From Variovorax beijingensis (GTDB lineage: Bacteria; Pseudomonadota; Gammaproteobacteria; Burkholderiales; Burkholderiaceae_C): 64,000 nt of DNA. The stretch covers positions 1 through 64,000 of the forward strand of contig NZ_RXFQ01000024.1 of NCBI RefSeq assembly GCF_003951285.1. The letters are read 5' to 3'. Below, piece after piece: positions 50,182 to 59,041 of the stretch (positions are counted from its first letter, which is position 1; each line of letters starts with the position of its first letter). The translations under genes and the position numbers were made by a program. The notes beneath the pieces were generated by a model that was not told where the DNA came from, did no database searches, and saw only the letters and a list, made by a program, of their open reading frames with translations.

Positions 50182-50603
50182 ACTGCCTCCTGCGGGAGCA
50201 AAACCAGGGCCTCGCCTTCGAGCTTGATCTCGCCCTGCTCGTTGGTGCAAGTGAGCGCCACGCGGGCCAGTCGTTCCGGCGACTGCTCAACGAGCTCGAT
50301 AACGCGCCCGCCACAACGGATGCGTTCGCCAACCCGCGTGATCGCCGCAAAGCGCACGTCCATGCTGCGGACCGCATGCTGGGGCACCCAGCGCGTGAGC
50401 ACGTGGCCCAGCCAGGCCATGGAGAGCATTCCGTGGGCGAAGACGTCCTGCGCGCCGGCGGCGCGGGCATAGTCGATGTCGACATGAATCGGGTTGTGAT
50501 CCCCCGATGCGCCGCAATAGAGCGCAAGCACGAGCCGCGAAACAGGCTCCAATTCGAAGACCGGCAGTTCGGCTCCCACCCGCAAGAATTCGAAGGCCTT
50601 CAT
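50178..50603 (-). CDS. MaoC-like hydratase (catalytic hot-dog subunit)
   Basis: A 141-residue hot-dog protein with the hydratase 2 motif SGDHNPIHVD, giving Asp35 and His40, followed by VFAHGMLSMAWLG. This matches R-specific enoyl-CoA hydratases. It overlaps both neighbours by 4 bases: the second hot-dog gene upstream and the crotonase downstream. With the protein at 50600 it probably forms a two-gene hydratase like the ChsH1-ChsH2 or N/C-half MaoC pairs, where only one half is catalytic. Confidence 0.87.
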   Translation of the reverse strand: MKAFEFLRVGAELPVFELEPVSRLVLALYCGASGDHNPIHVDIDYARAAGAQDVFAHGMLSMAWLGHVLTRWVPQHAVRSMDVRFAAITRVGERIRCGGRVIELVEQSPERLARVALTCTNEQGEIKLEGEALVLLPQEAV

Positions 50604-51058
50604 GCGCTCGCTCCAATCGGATGGCGCACGACTGTCACGAATCGCAGATCCGCGACGTGTGCGCCCGCCTGGTTGCTGACGCGCGTGACACGCGCGACGA
50701 ATTCGAGCGCCCCACCCTTCTTGTCCCAGATGTTCTCGATGCGCGGCGCGAAGGTGAGCACGTCACCTGCGTAGGCCATCGCGTGATACTGGAAGCCCTG
50801 CTCGCCATGCAGCAGGAAACGGTAGTCGAGACCCAGAAGCTCCCGCACGGCAGCCGGATTGGGTCCGTCCATCTCCAGGCAGAACAGGAAGGTGGGCGGC
50901 ACGGGCAATCCGCGATGGCCCGCGGCCTGCGCGGCCATCTCGTCCGTGTACACCGGGTCTGGCTGGCTCGTCGCCTTGGCAAAGGACCTCAGCCGTCCGG
51001 GTTCCACGGCAACCGAGAACGGTTCCAAGGCATGCCCGATAAAGCGCTTGTCGATCAC
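50600..51058 (-). CDS. MaoC N-half-like hot-dog protein (non-catalytic partner)
   Basis: A 152-residue hot-dog protein like the N-terminal half of two-domain MaoC dehydratases (FAS1_DH region): GRLRSFAKATSQPDPVYTDE, then GLPVPPTFLFCLEMDGPNP. The place of the catalytic Asp-His pair reads DPVY, so the His is missing and the subunit should be structural or substrate-binding. It overlaps the catalytic hot-dog gene by 4 bases and follows the thiolase gene by 9 bases. The pairing suggests a heteromeric hydratase that accepts a bulky CoA ester. Confidence 0.85.
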   Translation of the reverse strand: MIDKRFIGHALEPFSVAVEPGRLRSFAKATSQPDPVYTDEMAAQAAGHRGLPVPPTFLFCLEMDGPNPAAVRELLGLDYRFLLHGEQGFQYHAMAYAGDVLTFAPRIENIWDKKGGALEFVARVTRVSNQAGAHVADLRFVTVVRHPIGASA

Positions 51059-51067
51059 GCCGTCTCC

Positions 51068-52261
51068 TCAAGCGCGCTGGTAGAGCGTGACGACGCAAGC
51101 GCCACCAAGCCCCAGGTTGTGCTGCAGCGCCACGCGCGCGCCTTCGACCTGGCGCTGTTCGGCCTGTCCCCGCAGTTGCCACACCAGTTCCGCGCATTGC
51201 GCGAGGCCGGTGGCACCGAGCGGATGGCCCTTGGACAGCAATCCGCCCGAGGGATTGACGACATAGCGGCCGCCATAGGTGTTGTCGCCATCGAGCACGA
51301 ACTTCTCCGCCGTTCCAGGCGCAGTCAGGCCGAGCGCTTCGTACGAAATGAGTTCGTTGGCCGTGAAACAATCGTGCAACTCGATGACATCCACGTCCTC
51401 GGGACCAATGGCGGCCCGTTCGTAGACCCACTTCACCGCGTCCACCGTCATGTCATAGCCCACAAGCTTGCGCATGTCGTTGCTTTCGAAACTGGCGGGT
51501 GTATCGGTGGTCATGGCTTGGGCAGCGATCACCACACTCATGTCCAGCCCGTGCTTGCGCGCAAAGTCGGCCGAGCACACGATGGCCGCCGCCGCGCCGC
51601 AGGTGGGCGGACAGCATTGGTAACGTGTGAGTGGGTCGAACACCTTGGGTGATGCCATTACTTCTTCGAGCGAGAGCACCTGCCGGAACACGGCCAACGG
51701 GTTGCGCGCTGCATGCTGGCGCGCCTTGACGGAGATGCGACCGAAGGTCTCGGGCTTGGTCCCGTATTGCGCCATGTAGTCGCGCCCAGCGCCGCCGAAG
51801 AACTGGGCGGCCCGCGGAGTCTGCGGTTCGTAGCCCTGGTGCGCGGTCATCGTTTCGGCAAAGCGCTGCATTGGCGAAGGGCGGTCGTCGAAGGCGCCCT
51901 TCAGTGCGCCCGGAACCATCTGGTCCATCCCCAACGCCACTGCGCACTCCACCGCCCCGCTTTCCACGGCCTGGCGCGCCAGGAATAGTGCACTCGAGCC
52001 CGTGGCGCAATTGTTGTTGACGTTGAAGACGGGAATGCCGCTCAGCCCGACCTGGTACATGGCCGCTTGACCGGCGGTCGAATCGCCATAGACGTAGCCA
52101 ACGTAGGCCTGCTCCACGAGGGCGTAATCCAACCGGGCGTCCTCGAGGGCGAGCTTCACGGCCCGCGCGCCCATGACGTTGTAGGGCTCGCTGGTGCCGG
52201 GCTTGGTGAACTGGATCATGCCGACGCCCACGACATGGACGGGACGGTGCTTGTGGGTCAT
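51068..52261 (-). CDS. SCPx-type thiolase (lipid-transfer protein family)
   Basis: A 397-residue thiolase-fold protein of the sterol carrier protein X type. The nucleophile Cys85 is in NNNCATGSSAL, a second site is His295-Asp-Cys297 in ELHDCFTANE, and His345 is in SKGHPLGATG. All thiolase residues are present, so it should cleave 3-ketoacyl-CoA. SCPx thiolases prefer branched or sterol-like chains. The ribosome site is GAGGAAG. It lies directly upstream of the MaoC pair. A close paralogue without these residues is at 54978. Confidence 0.9.
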   Translation of the reverse strand: MTHKHRPVHVVGVGMIQFTKPGTSEPYNVMGARAVKLALEDARLDYALVEQAYVGYVYGDSTAGQAAMYQVGLSGIPVFNVNNNCATGSSALFLARQAVESGAVECAVALGMDQMVPGALKGAFDDRPSPMQRFAETMTAHQGYEPQTPRAAQFFGGAGRDYMAQYGTKPETFGRISVKARQHAARNPLAVFRQVLSLEEVMASPKVFDPLTRYQCCPPTCGAAAAIVCSADFARKHGLDMSVVIAAQAMTTDTPASFESNDMRKLVGYDMTVDAVKWVYERAAIGPEDVDVIELHDCFTANELISYEALGLTAPGTAEKFVLDGDNTYGGRYVVNPSGGLLSKGHPLGATGLAQCAELVWQLRGQAEQRQVEGARVALQHNLGLGGACVVTLYQRA

Positions 52262-52297
52262 CGATCTTCCTCGGAGGAAATTAAAAAAGTGGGCTGT

Positions 52298-53854
52298 TCA
52301 CGCGGTTGCGCGGGACAGGTATTCGTCGCGCAACCGGGTCTTCAGAATCTTGCCGGCGGCCGACAGCGGCAAGCTGTCGACGAAGTCAAAGCTCTTGGGG
52401 CACTTGTATCCCGCGAGACGCGTACGGCAGTGCTCGCGCAGGGACTCGCCGTCGGAATTTGCGCCCGGCCGAAGAACGATGACGGCGTGCACGGCTTCGC
52501 CCCACAGGGCGCTGGGTATGCCGATCACGGCGCATGCCAACACGGCCGGGTGCGCCATCAGCGCCGCCTCGACTTCTGCGGAGTAGACGTTCTCGCCGCC
52601 GGTGATCACCATGTCCTTGAGCCGGTCGACCACGTAGATGTGGCCGGCGGCATCGCGCCAGCCGGCGTCCCCCGTATGCAGCCAGCCGTCGCGCAGAGCG
52701 GTCGCGGTTTCGGCGGGCTTGTTCCAATAGCCTTGCATGACGGCCACGCCGCGCAGCACGATCTCGCCGACGGCGCCCAGCGGGAGGTCACGGCCATCGG
52801 GGTCGACGATGCGGAGTTCGGCGCCCAGGCCGACACGCCCTACGGAACGCGTCACCTCGCCCATGTCCTTGCGGTCCGCCTGGGTGAACGGCCCCAGCAC
52901 ACTCACCACGCCCGAAGTCTCGGTCATGCCGTATGAGCTGCAGAAGCCGACGTGAGGCAGTGCGTGCATGGCCCGATCAAGTAGTGCGGGCGGCATCGGA
53001 GACGCGCCGTACGAGAGTCGCTGCAGGTTGCGCAATCGCCCGGCATCGAATGCCGGATCGTCCAGCAGCATCTGCAGCATGCTGGGGACAACGACGATGT
53101 CAGTCACGCCGTGGCGCTCGATCGCCTCGATCACGGCGTCGGGGCGAAACTGCGGCTCGATGACATTGGTGGCGCCGAGCACCAGTTGCATGACGAACCG
53201 GAAGAGGCCCGAGACATGGAAGAAAGGCGTCACCAGCAAGGCCACACCGTCACGGGGACTGAACATTTCCGCCAGACGCGTCACTGCACCGCACCAAAGA
53301 TTCGCGTGGGAAAGCATCACGCCCTTCGGGAAGCCGGTGGTGCCGCCCGTGTACAGGATGGCCGCCAGTTCTTCGCCGCCGCGCCGCACATCGGTGGCCG
53401 GCTCACAGGACTGCACCAGAGCTTCGTAGCAATCGATACCTTCGGCACGTGGCGCCGTGCCGACGTGCACAACCCGGCGCACTACGGCTGCGGCAGCCCG
53501 AATCGCATCGACGAGCGGCAGGAAGGCGTCGTCCACCACCAGGACAGCAGCCCCGCAGTCGGACAGCGAGTAGGCGATCTCGGTCACGCTCCAACGCGTG
53601 TTCACGGGCGCCGCGACCGCGCCAGCCCACCAGACGCCCAACAGCAACTCGACATAGCAGTCGGAGTTGTGCGCCAGGATTGCCACGCGGTCGCCGGGGC
53701 GTACGTCGAGGCCCTGCAGCAGTGACGCCACGCGGCTGGAACGTTCGGCCAGTCCGCGAAACGAACTCGTTCTTCCCGCACACAGGGTTGCCGGCTTTTC
53801 CGGAAACTGCTGCACAGCGCGGTGCAAGCCTTGGGTGAGATACATCGCCGTCAT
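52298..53854 (-). CDS. Acyl-CoA synthetase (AMP-forming, FadD-like)
   Basis: A 518-residue adenylate-forming ligase. Its P-loop is AILYTGGTTGFPKGVMLSH, the A5 region CSSYGMTETSG, the A7-A8 block WLHTGDAGWRDAAGHIYVVDRLKDM, and the A10 Lys is in LPLSAAGKILKT. It would activate the acid made by the aldehyde dehydrogenases to its CoA ester, the entry to beta-oxidation. Its start overlaps the end of the upstream tctC gene by 4 bases. Confidence 0.92.
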   Translation of the reverse strand: MTAMYLTQGLHRAVQQFPEKPATLCAGRTSSFRGLAERSSRVASLLQGLDVRPGDRVAILAHNSDCYVELLLGVWWAGAVAAPVNTRWSVTEIAYSLSDCGAAVLVVDDAFLPLVDAIRAAAAVVRRVVHVGTAPRAEGIDCYEALVQSCEPATDVRRGGEELAAILYTGGTTGFPKGVMLSHANLWCGAVTRLAEMFSPRDGVALLVTPFFHVSGLFRFVMQLVLGATNVIEPQFRPDAVIEAIERHGVTDIVVVPSMLQMLLDDPAFDAGRLRNLQRLSYGASPMPPALLDRAMHALPHVGFCSSYGMTETSGVVSVLGPFTQADRKDMGEVTRSVGRVGLGAELRIVDPDGRDLPLGAVGEIVLRGVAVMQGYWNKPAETATALRDGWLHTGDAGWRDAAGHIYVVDRLKDMVITGGENVYSAEVEAALMAHPAVLACAVIGIPSALWGEAVHAVIVLRPGANSDGESLREHCRTRLAGYKCPKSFDFVDSLPLSAAGKILKTRLRDEYLSRATA

Positions 53855-54858
53855 TCCAGTGTGATGCCCAGTTCCTGCATGAGCACCTTCTCCCGGGCGA
53901 ACTCGCGCGCCGCGGATTGCGCATAGGCTTCGCTGCCCAGGTACTCGGGTATCTGGTCGTTCTGATCCATCGCACGAACGTAGGCTGGATCGCTCATGGC
54001 TTTGCGCAGGGCATCGTGCAGGCGCGCCACGACTGCGGGGTCCATGCCGCGCGGGCCAATCAAGCCGATAGGCGAAGTCACGACGATGTCGTAGCCCAGC
54101 TCTTTCAACGTGGGGACCTGCGGCCAGCGCTTCGGCCGGGTCTCGCCCATGATGGCCAGGACGCGCACCCTGCCCGACTCGACCACCCCTCCCCAGCCGG
54201 CGTCTGAATACACGCCGATATGCCCGCCCAGCAGGTCGTTGGTCACCTCAGCCGTCCCCTTGTAAGGCACGAAGTTCAGGCGCACACCTGCCGCTCGGGC
54301 GAGCCGCTCCATGGCGACATGGCCGCTGCTGCCACGACCGGTGGCACCGTAAGCGATGGCGCCCGGCCTGGCGCGCGCGTCGTCGAGCATGTCCTTCAGC
54401 GTCTTCCACGGAGCATCGTCGCGCACGACGATCCCGAACGAGAACCCGCTCAGACCGATGATGTAGGTGAAGTCGTGCAGCGGGTCGTAGTTCACCTTGC
54501 TGAGATGCGGCAGGCGCAACAGAGTGCGCACTGCCAGCGCGATCGTGTAGCCATCGGGAGCCGAGCTTCGAGCCATTGCAGCCGGCGCGAGCGTGCCGCC
54601 GTTGCCCGGCCGGTTCACAATGATGATGGGCTGGCCCAGGTCCTTCGAGGCTGCAGCAGCGAGCGCACGCAGCTGTCCATCGGAAACGCCACCGGCAGGG
54701 AACGGCAGGATCAATGTGATCGGGCGCACCGGGAAGGGATCGGCCGCATTTGCCGGCACGGCAGTCATCAGCGTGCAAACCGATGCGAGGGCAAGAAGCA
54801 GTCTGCGGCCAAGCAGTGCCGGAGAGGCGGAAGGCGTCGTGTTGCAATGCTTGAGCAT
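53851..54858 (-). CDS. Bug/TctC-family solute-binding protein
   Basis: A 335-residue periplasmic binding protein with a signal peptide (LLGRRLLLALASVCTLMTA, cleavage after PANA near residue 37) and the mature start PFPVRPITLILPFPAGG. The ligand-loop block VNRPGNGGTLAPAAMA is typical. The ATG at 54858 is followed by a Thr/Ser-rich stretch before the leader core. It overlaps the acyl-CoA ligase gene by 4 bases, suggesting that the protein binds the acid substrate of that ligase. Confidence 0.88.
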   Translation of the reverse strand: MLKHCNTTPSASPALLGRRLLLALASVCTLMTAVPANAADPFPVRPITLILPFPAGGVSDGQLRALAAAASKDLGQPIIIVNRPGNGGTLAPAAMARSSAPDGYTIALAVRTLLRLPHLSKVNYDPLHDFTYIIGLSGFSFGIVVRDDAPWKTLKDMLDDARARPGAIAYGATGRGSSGHVAMERLARAAGVRLNFVPYKGTAEVTNDLLGGHIGVYSDAGWGGVVESGRVRVLAIMGETRPKRWPQVPTLKELGYDIVVTSPIGLIGPRGMDPAVVARLHDALRKAMSDPAYVRAMDQNDQIPEYLGSEAYAQSAAREFAREKVLMQELGITLE

Positions 54859-54977
54859 GGTCAGTCCTGTGTAGCGTCTTGAGAGCGCGCGGAGAAAGCG
54901 CCGCTGCAATGTAGGCGTGCGTTCTCGATCAGGCGAGGCAAAAACGCTCAAGCCGCATGAGAATTCCTGACATGTCA

Positions 54978-56072
54978 TCACCGCACTTCCGCCCGATACA
55001 GCGTGACGACGCAGGTCCCGGTCTCGTGATCGACCGCGTGCTGCAGGGCCGCGCGGGCGCCCTCCACCTGCCGACAGCGAGCGGCACCGCGAAGCTGCCA
55101 CACCAACTCAGCGCACTGGGCCAGTGCATTGGCTGCGCCGGCGTTTCCAAGACCGAGCAATCCCCCCGAAGGATTGATCACCACCAGCCCGCCGTAGGTG
55201 TTCTCGCCTTCGAGAACGAATCGTTCTGCGCCGCCTTTCGACACAAGGTGCAACGACTCGTAGGCAAGCAGTTCGCTCGCCGTGTCGTCGTCATGCAGTT
55301 CAACGAGGTCGAGATGCTCCGGGCCGATGCCGGCTTCTGCGTACGCCTTGCGCGCAGCAATCTCGCTGGCGCGCGGTACATCGAGGGAGCCAGCCATCCG
55401 CTCGATGGCTTGCGCATCAACCGACACCCGCTTGTCGAGCCGATGACGACGCGCGAAATCCGTGCTGCACAGGATCACAGCCGCCGCACCCACACGAGGT
55501 GCGCTGCATTGCAAGCCCCTCGGGGAGTCTGAGAGCGCATCCGAATCCAGGATCTCCGACAGCCCCAATGCACGTCGGTCGGTCGCAAGCGGATTGCGCG
55601 CAGCATGCCGCCGGGCTTTCACCGCGATGCGTGCGAATGTCTCCGGTCGGGTCCCGTACAGGCTCGTGCAAGTGCGCGCGATACGACATCGGGCCTCGTC
55701 GCGCGCCTCGCCATTCTTCGAGCAGGCGGCACCCGCATGGATGCCCAGGATGAGCGCGCACTCCACCGAAAAGTTCGCCACTGCCTCGCGGGCCCGATGC
55801 AGCGCGTGGGCACCACCGAGATCGTCCGTGCTCACCCGGAACGCCGGGATTCCGGCCATCTCCGTGGCACAGACCGCGCTGGAAGCCCAGTTCGGCTCCT
55901 GGATGGTCGAGGCCAAGAATGCGTGCTGCACCAGATTGCCGTCGAGCGCGGCATCGGCGATCGCCGCACGTGCTGCCTGCGCGCCAAGTACGGCCGCATT
56001 GGTGTCTGGTTGCGGAGCGGTGAAGGGCCCCCGCCCCACACCGACCACATGCACGCCGCGGTTCATGGCCAT
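54978..56072 (-). CDS. Thiolase-fold paralogue lacking all thiolase catalytic residues
   Basis: A 364-residue paralogue of the SCPx thiolase at 51068, clearly alike along its whole length (for example ARRHAARNPLA, ENTYGG, INPSGGLL and LAQCAELVWQLRG). The catalytic positions are changed: the nucleophile Cys is Asp84 (STDDLGG), the His-Asp-Cys becomes His260-Asp-Asp262, and the GHP His is Asn310 (LGLGNAGAAN). The frame is intact and residues around the sites are kept, so it is probably a retained non-thiolase: a structural partner, or a retro-aldolase like the Ltp2 proteins that also lack the thiolase Cys. It begins 10 bases after the ABC binding-protein gene. Confidence 0.85.
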   Translation of the reverse strand: MAMNRGVHVVGVGRGPFTAPQPDTNAAVLGAQAARAAIADAALDGNLVQHAFLASTIQEPNWASSAVCATEMAGIPAFRVSTDDLGGAHALHRAREAVANFSVECALILGIHAGAACSKNGEARDEARCRIARTCTSLYGTRPETFARIAVKARRHAARNPLATDRRALGLSEILDSDALSDSPRGLQCSAPRVGAAAVILCSTDFARRHRLDKRVSVDAQAIERMAGSLDVPRASEIAARKAYAEAGIGPEHLDLVELHDDDTASELLAYESLHLVSKGGAERFVLEGENTYGGLVVINPSGGLLGLGNAGAANALAQCAELVWQLRGAARCRQVEGARAALQHAVDHETGTCVVTLYRAEVR

Positions 56073-56082
56073 CGCAGCTCTG

Positions 56083-57285
56083 TCAGCGCCCGTAGACCTT
56101 CCCGAACAGCTCCCAGTAGGTGCCGTTGAAGCGCATCATCTTCATGCGCTCCAGCGGAAAGTAGTCGTCCGCACTCGTCGTCACGCTGATGCCGGGCAGC
56201 AGCATGGGCAGGGCGACATCGAGGCTGGCAGCCTGCTTCATGATGTTCTCGTGTGTGAGGTTGTCGCCCGCCTGGCGGATCACCTGCACCGAGGCCTGCG
56301 CAACGGTGTAGCCCCATACCACCAGCCAGTCCTTCAGATCGGCGCTAGGGTTGTACTTGCGCGCCCAGGCCACGAAGTCTTCGTACTCCTTGCCCTTCTG
56401 CCACTGCGGATCGGAAGCATCCCGGAAGAAGTTCGCGCTGATGAGGCCGACGGCGCTGTCGAGGCCGGCGGGCTGCAAGACGCCACCAATCGAACTCGAC
56501 GCATTGATCAGATAGTGGGTCGGTTTCCATCCCAGTTCCGCCGTCTTGCGGATGGCTTGTGAGGCGAACTTGCCAAAAGAGACGTTCAGCAGCGTGTCCG
56601 CTCCCGAGGCCTTCAGGGCGATGATCTGGCTGTCGATGGTCGGGTCGGTGAATTCGTAGCTGGCGCGGCCTACGATCATGGACTTGGCCTTGGCACCGAG
56701 TCCCTCCTCCAGACCTGCCAGGAACTCCTTTCCCACGTCGTCGTTCTGGTGAAACACCGCGATCTTTGCCGCCGGTTTGTTCTCCAGGAGGTACTGCGCA
56801 AAGATGCGGGCCTCGCTGTAGTAGTCGGGCGTGAAGCCCATCGAGTAGGGGAAGGCCTTCGGATCCCCCCACTTGCGCGTGCCGGAGGCAACGAACAGCT
56901 GCGGCACCTTCTTCGCATTCATGTACTTCTGCACTGCCGCGCTGGTCGGGCTGCCGATTGACGCGACGATCATCAGCGCCTGCTCTTGCTCCACCAGTTT
57001 GCGGGTTTGCTCCACCGTCTTGGGCGGGTTGTAGCCATCGTCCAGCGAGACGAAGACGATCTTGCGGCCATTGATGCCGCCTTCGTCGTTGATCTTGTCG
57101 AAGTACGCCTTCATCGCCTTCGGACCGGAGCTGGCACTTGAGAGTGCTCCGGAATAAGGGGCGGTGTTGCCAATCTTGATCTCCGTGTCCGACGCGCCGG
57201 GGTCGTACTTTTTCTGGGCGAAAGCTGTCGGATGGGCGGCCAGGGCCATGACCGCGGCCCAGGCCGCGAATCGGGTAATAGTCAT
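56083..57285 (-). CDS. Branched-chain amino acid-type ABC substrate-binding protein (LivK-like)
   Basis: A 400-residue periplasmic binding protein with a signal peptide (FAAWAAVMALAAHPTAFAQ, cleavage near residue 23) and the core KIGNTAPYSGALSSAS. It lacks the small-amino-acid pocket residues of LivK that I would expect, and belongs to the wider group that binds aromatic or other organic acids. A GAGGAG site precedes the ATG. It is the likely partner of the LivGFHM importer at 45.0-48.4 kb, to which it is linked by an unbroken co-directional run. Confidence 0.88.
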   Translation of the reverse strand: MTITRFAAWAAVMALAAHPTAFAQKKYDPGASDTEIKIGNTAPYSGALSSASSGPKAMKAYFDKINDEGGINGRKIVFVSLDDGYNPPKTVEQTRKLVEQEQALMIVASIGSPTSAAVQKYMNAKKVPQLFVASGTRKWGDPKAFPYSMGFTPDYYSEARIFAQYLLENKPAAKIAVFHQNDDVGKEFLAGLEEGLGAKAKSMIVGRASYEFTDPTIDSQIIALKASGADTLLNVSFGKFASQAIRKTAELGWKPTHYLINASSSIGGVLQPAGLDSAVGLISANFFRDASDPQWQKGKEYEDFVAWARKYNPSADLKDWLVVWGYTVAQASVQVIRQAGDNLTHENIMKQAASLDVALPMLLPGISVTTSADDYFPLERMKMMRFNGTYWELFGKVYGR

Positions 57286-57324
57286 CTTGTCTCCTCGGTG
57301 GGTTAGATTCAGGTCGCAGTTCGG

Positions 57325-58173
57325 CTAGGCGTCCACGTCCGTGGAGAACGCGATCGCCTGCTGCGCCTCGAGTGCTGCGAGGCGTGCCGTCAGCGTCGAA
57401 TGCAGGGCTTCGTAGGCATCGCTGCCCAGGGCCAGACGACGCGGCGCCTCTGGCTCGTCTGCGCAGGCAATCATGGCCTTCGCGATCTTCTGCGGATCGC
57501 CGCGGAAGGCCTGCAAACCGGCGGCGGCCATGCGGCGCCGCATCGCGCCGACGGTCGACTCTTCGTAGGCGGATAGCGGTTGTGCGCGCTCGGCGTTCGA
57601 TCCTGCCCAATCCGTACGCGCGCCGCCTGGCTCCACCAGCGTGGCTTGAATGCCAAAGGGCGCGACCTCGGGAATGAGCGCTTCAATGAAGCCTTCGATG
57701 CCCCACTTGCTGGCGTGGTACACCCCGAGGGTGGGGTACGCGACCTGCCCGCCCACGCTGGATACCTGCAGGATGCGCCCGCCGCCATGCGCCCTCAGAT
57801 GCGGCAAGACCGCTCGCACCAAGCGCATCGAGCCCAGCAGGTTCACGTCGAGTTGGCGGACCAGTTGCTCGTCGCTGACTTCCTCGGCCGCGCCGAAGAG
57901 CCCGTAGCCAGCGTTGCTCACGACCACATCGATGCGGCCAAGATCTGCAACCGCCTTTCCGATGACGCGCACGATGTCGGCGTTGTTGGTGACGTCGAGT
58001 TCGCTGCGCCAGAGACGCTCTCCGAAACGAGCTGCAAGGTCATCGAGCGAGGTCAGCCTGCGCGTGGTGGCAGCCACGCGATCACCACGGGCCAGAAGCT
58101 GTTCTGCCATCGCGCGTCCGAAGCCGCCGCTGGTTCCGGTGATCAGCCAGGTCTTGTTCATTTGCGTGTTCAT
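57325..58173 (-). CDS. Short-chain dehydrogenase/reductase
   Basis: A 282-residue classical SDR: WLITGTSGGFGRAMAEQL at the front, VVVSNAGYGLFG, then the active site in VSSVGGQVAYPTLGVYHASKWG (Ser, Tyr, Lys). The C-terminus (DEPEAPRRLALGSDAYEALH) is that of the large oxidoreductase subgroup often annotated without a known substrate. An ATG four codons further in (58161) is possible. It lies 7 bases after the next SDR gene; both may oxidise alcohols formed by the P450. Confidence 0.86.
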   Translation of the reverse strand: MNTQMNKTWLITGTSGGFGRAMAEQLLARGDRVAATTRRLTSLDDLAARFGERLWRSELDVTNNADIVRVIGKAVADLGRIDVVVSNAGYGLFGAAEEVSDEQLVRQLDVNLLGSMRLVRAVLPHLRAHGGGRILQVSSVGGQVAYPTLGVYHASKWGIEGFIEALIPEVAPFGIQATLVEPGGARTDWAGSNAERAQPLSAYEESTVGAMRRRMAAAGLQAFRGDPQKIAKAMIACADEPEAPRRLALGSDAYEALHSTLTARLAALEAQQAIAFSTDVDA

Positions 58174-58180
58174 TCGGGTT

Positions 58181-59038
58181 TCAGGGATTGCCGTGCATGA
58201 AAGGGCAACGCCCTCCACTTGTCGTTGTTGCCGGTTCTTGTTCTGCCTGCTGCGGCAGGCGCTGGACTTCTGCCATCAGCTGGCGGGCATGGGCCATCGC
58301 GAACTCACGGCTGGCGGGATTCGTCGCAATGATCAGGTGCCCGGCAGCGAGGCCATCGAACGCCTTTGCAGCGACCTCCGCGGAGTCCTGTGCGTAGGGT
58401 TCTATGCGCGCCGCGGCCTCGGCTGACGCGCCGATCAAGGCTGTGACGCGCTCGGTGCGCACCCACCCGGGAGTCAGAAGCGACACCTTGATACCGAGCG
58501 GAGCGAGGTCCCTTGCCGCTGTTTCCGTCAGGCCCAGTGCTGCGAATTTGCTGGCCGTGTAAATGCTCATCGGCCCGACATGCGGCGGCACGCCCAACGA
58601 ATGTTCGGACCCGGTGTTCAGGATGAAAGCGGGCCGGCCAGCCGCGGCAGCCGCCTGCAGGTGCGGCGTGAATGCATGAATGCCATGAAACAGGCCGAGC
58701 ACATTGAGATCCAGCACCTGGCGGGCCAGAGAAGGGTCCGTCGCATGCAGCGGCCCCGGCACGCCCCGGCCGGCGTTGTTGCATAGCACGTTGATGCCGC
58801 CGAATCGCTCGACGGCGTGCTCCGCCAGGGCGGCGACGTCCGGGTACTGCGTCATGTCGCACGGGCGCCATTCAGCCCGGCCGCCCGCGGCGGCAATCGC
58901 ATCCACCGTGGGTTGGGCATCCTGCACATCGCCGATGATCACTGCCGCCCCGCGGGCCGCCGCTTCGAGCGCAAGCGCGCGACCGATCCCGGCTGCTCCA
59001 CCGGTAACGACGATGACGGTGTTGTCCAGCGTCTTCAT
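58181..59038 (-). CDS. Short-chain dehydrogenase/reductase with C-terminal CPFMHG tail
   Basis: A 285-residue SDR: VVTGGAAGIGRALALEA, LCNNAGRGVPGPL, then the active site ILNTGSEHSLG with IYTASKFAALGL (Ser, Tyr, Lys). The final twenty residues are unusual: after a Gln/Glu/Thr-rich linker the protein ends GGRCPFMHGNP. A CPFMHG element is better known near the ends of heme peroxidase-related proteins and contains a Cys and a His that might bind metal or heme, though here it is not proven to be functional. It starts 3 bases after the P450 gene. Confidence 0.85.
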   Translation of the reverse strand: MKTLDNTVIVVTGGAAGIGRALALEAAARGAAVIIGDVQDAQPTVDAIAAAGGRAEWRPCDMTQYPDVAALAEHAVERFGGINVLCNNAGRGVPGPLHATDPSLARQVLDLNVLGLFHGIHAFTPHLQAAAAAGRPAFILNTGSEHSLGVPPHVGPMSIYTASKFAALGLTETAARDLAPLGIKVSLLTPGWVRTERVTALIGASAEAAARIEPYAQDSAEVAAKAFDGLAAGHLIIATNPASREFAMAHARQLMAEVQRLPQQAEQEPATTTSGGRCPFMHGNP

Positions 59039-59041
59039 GGC

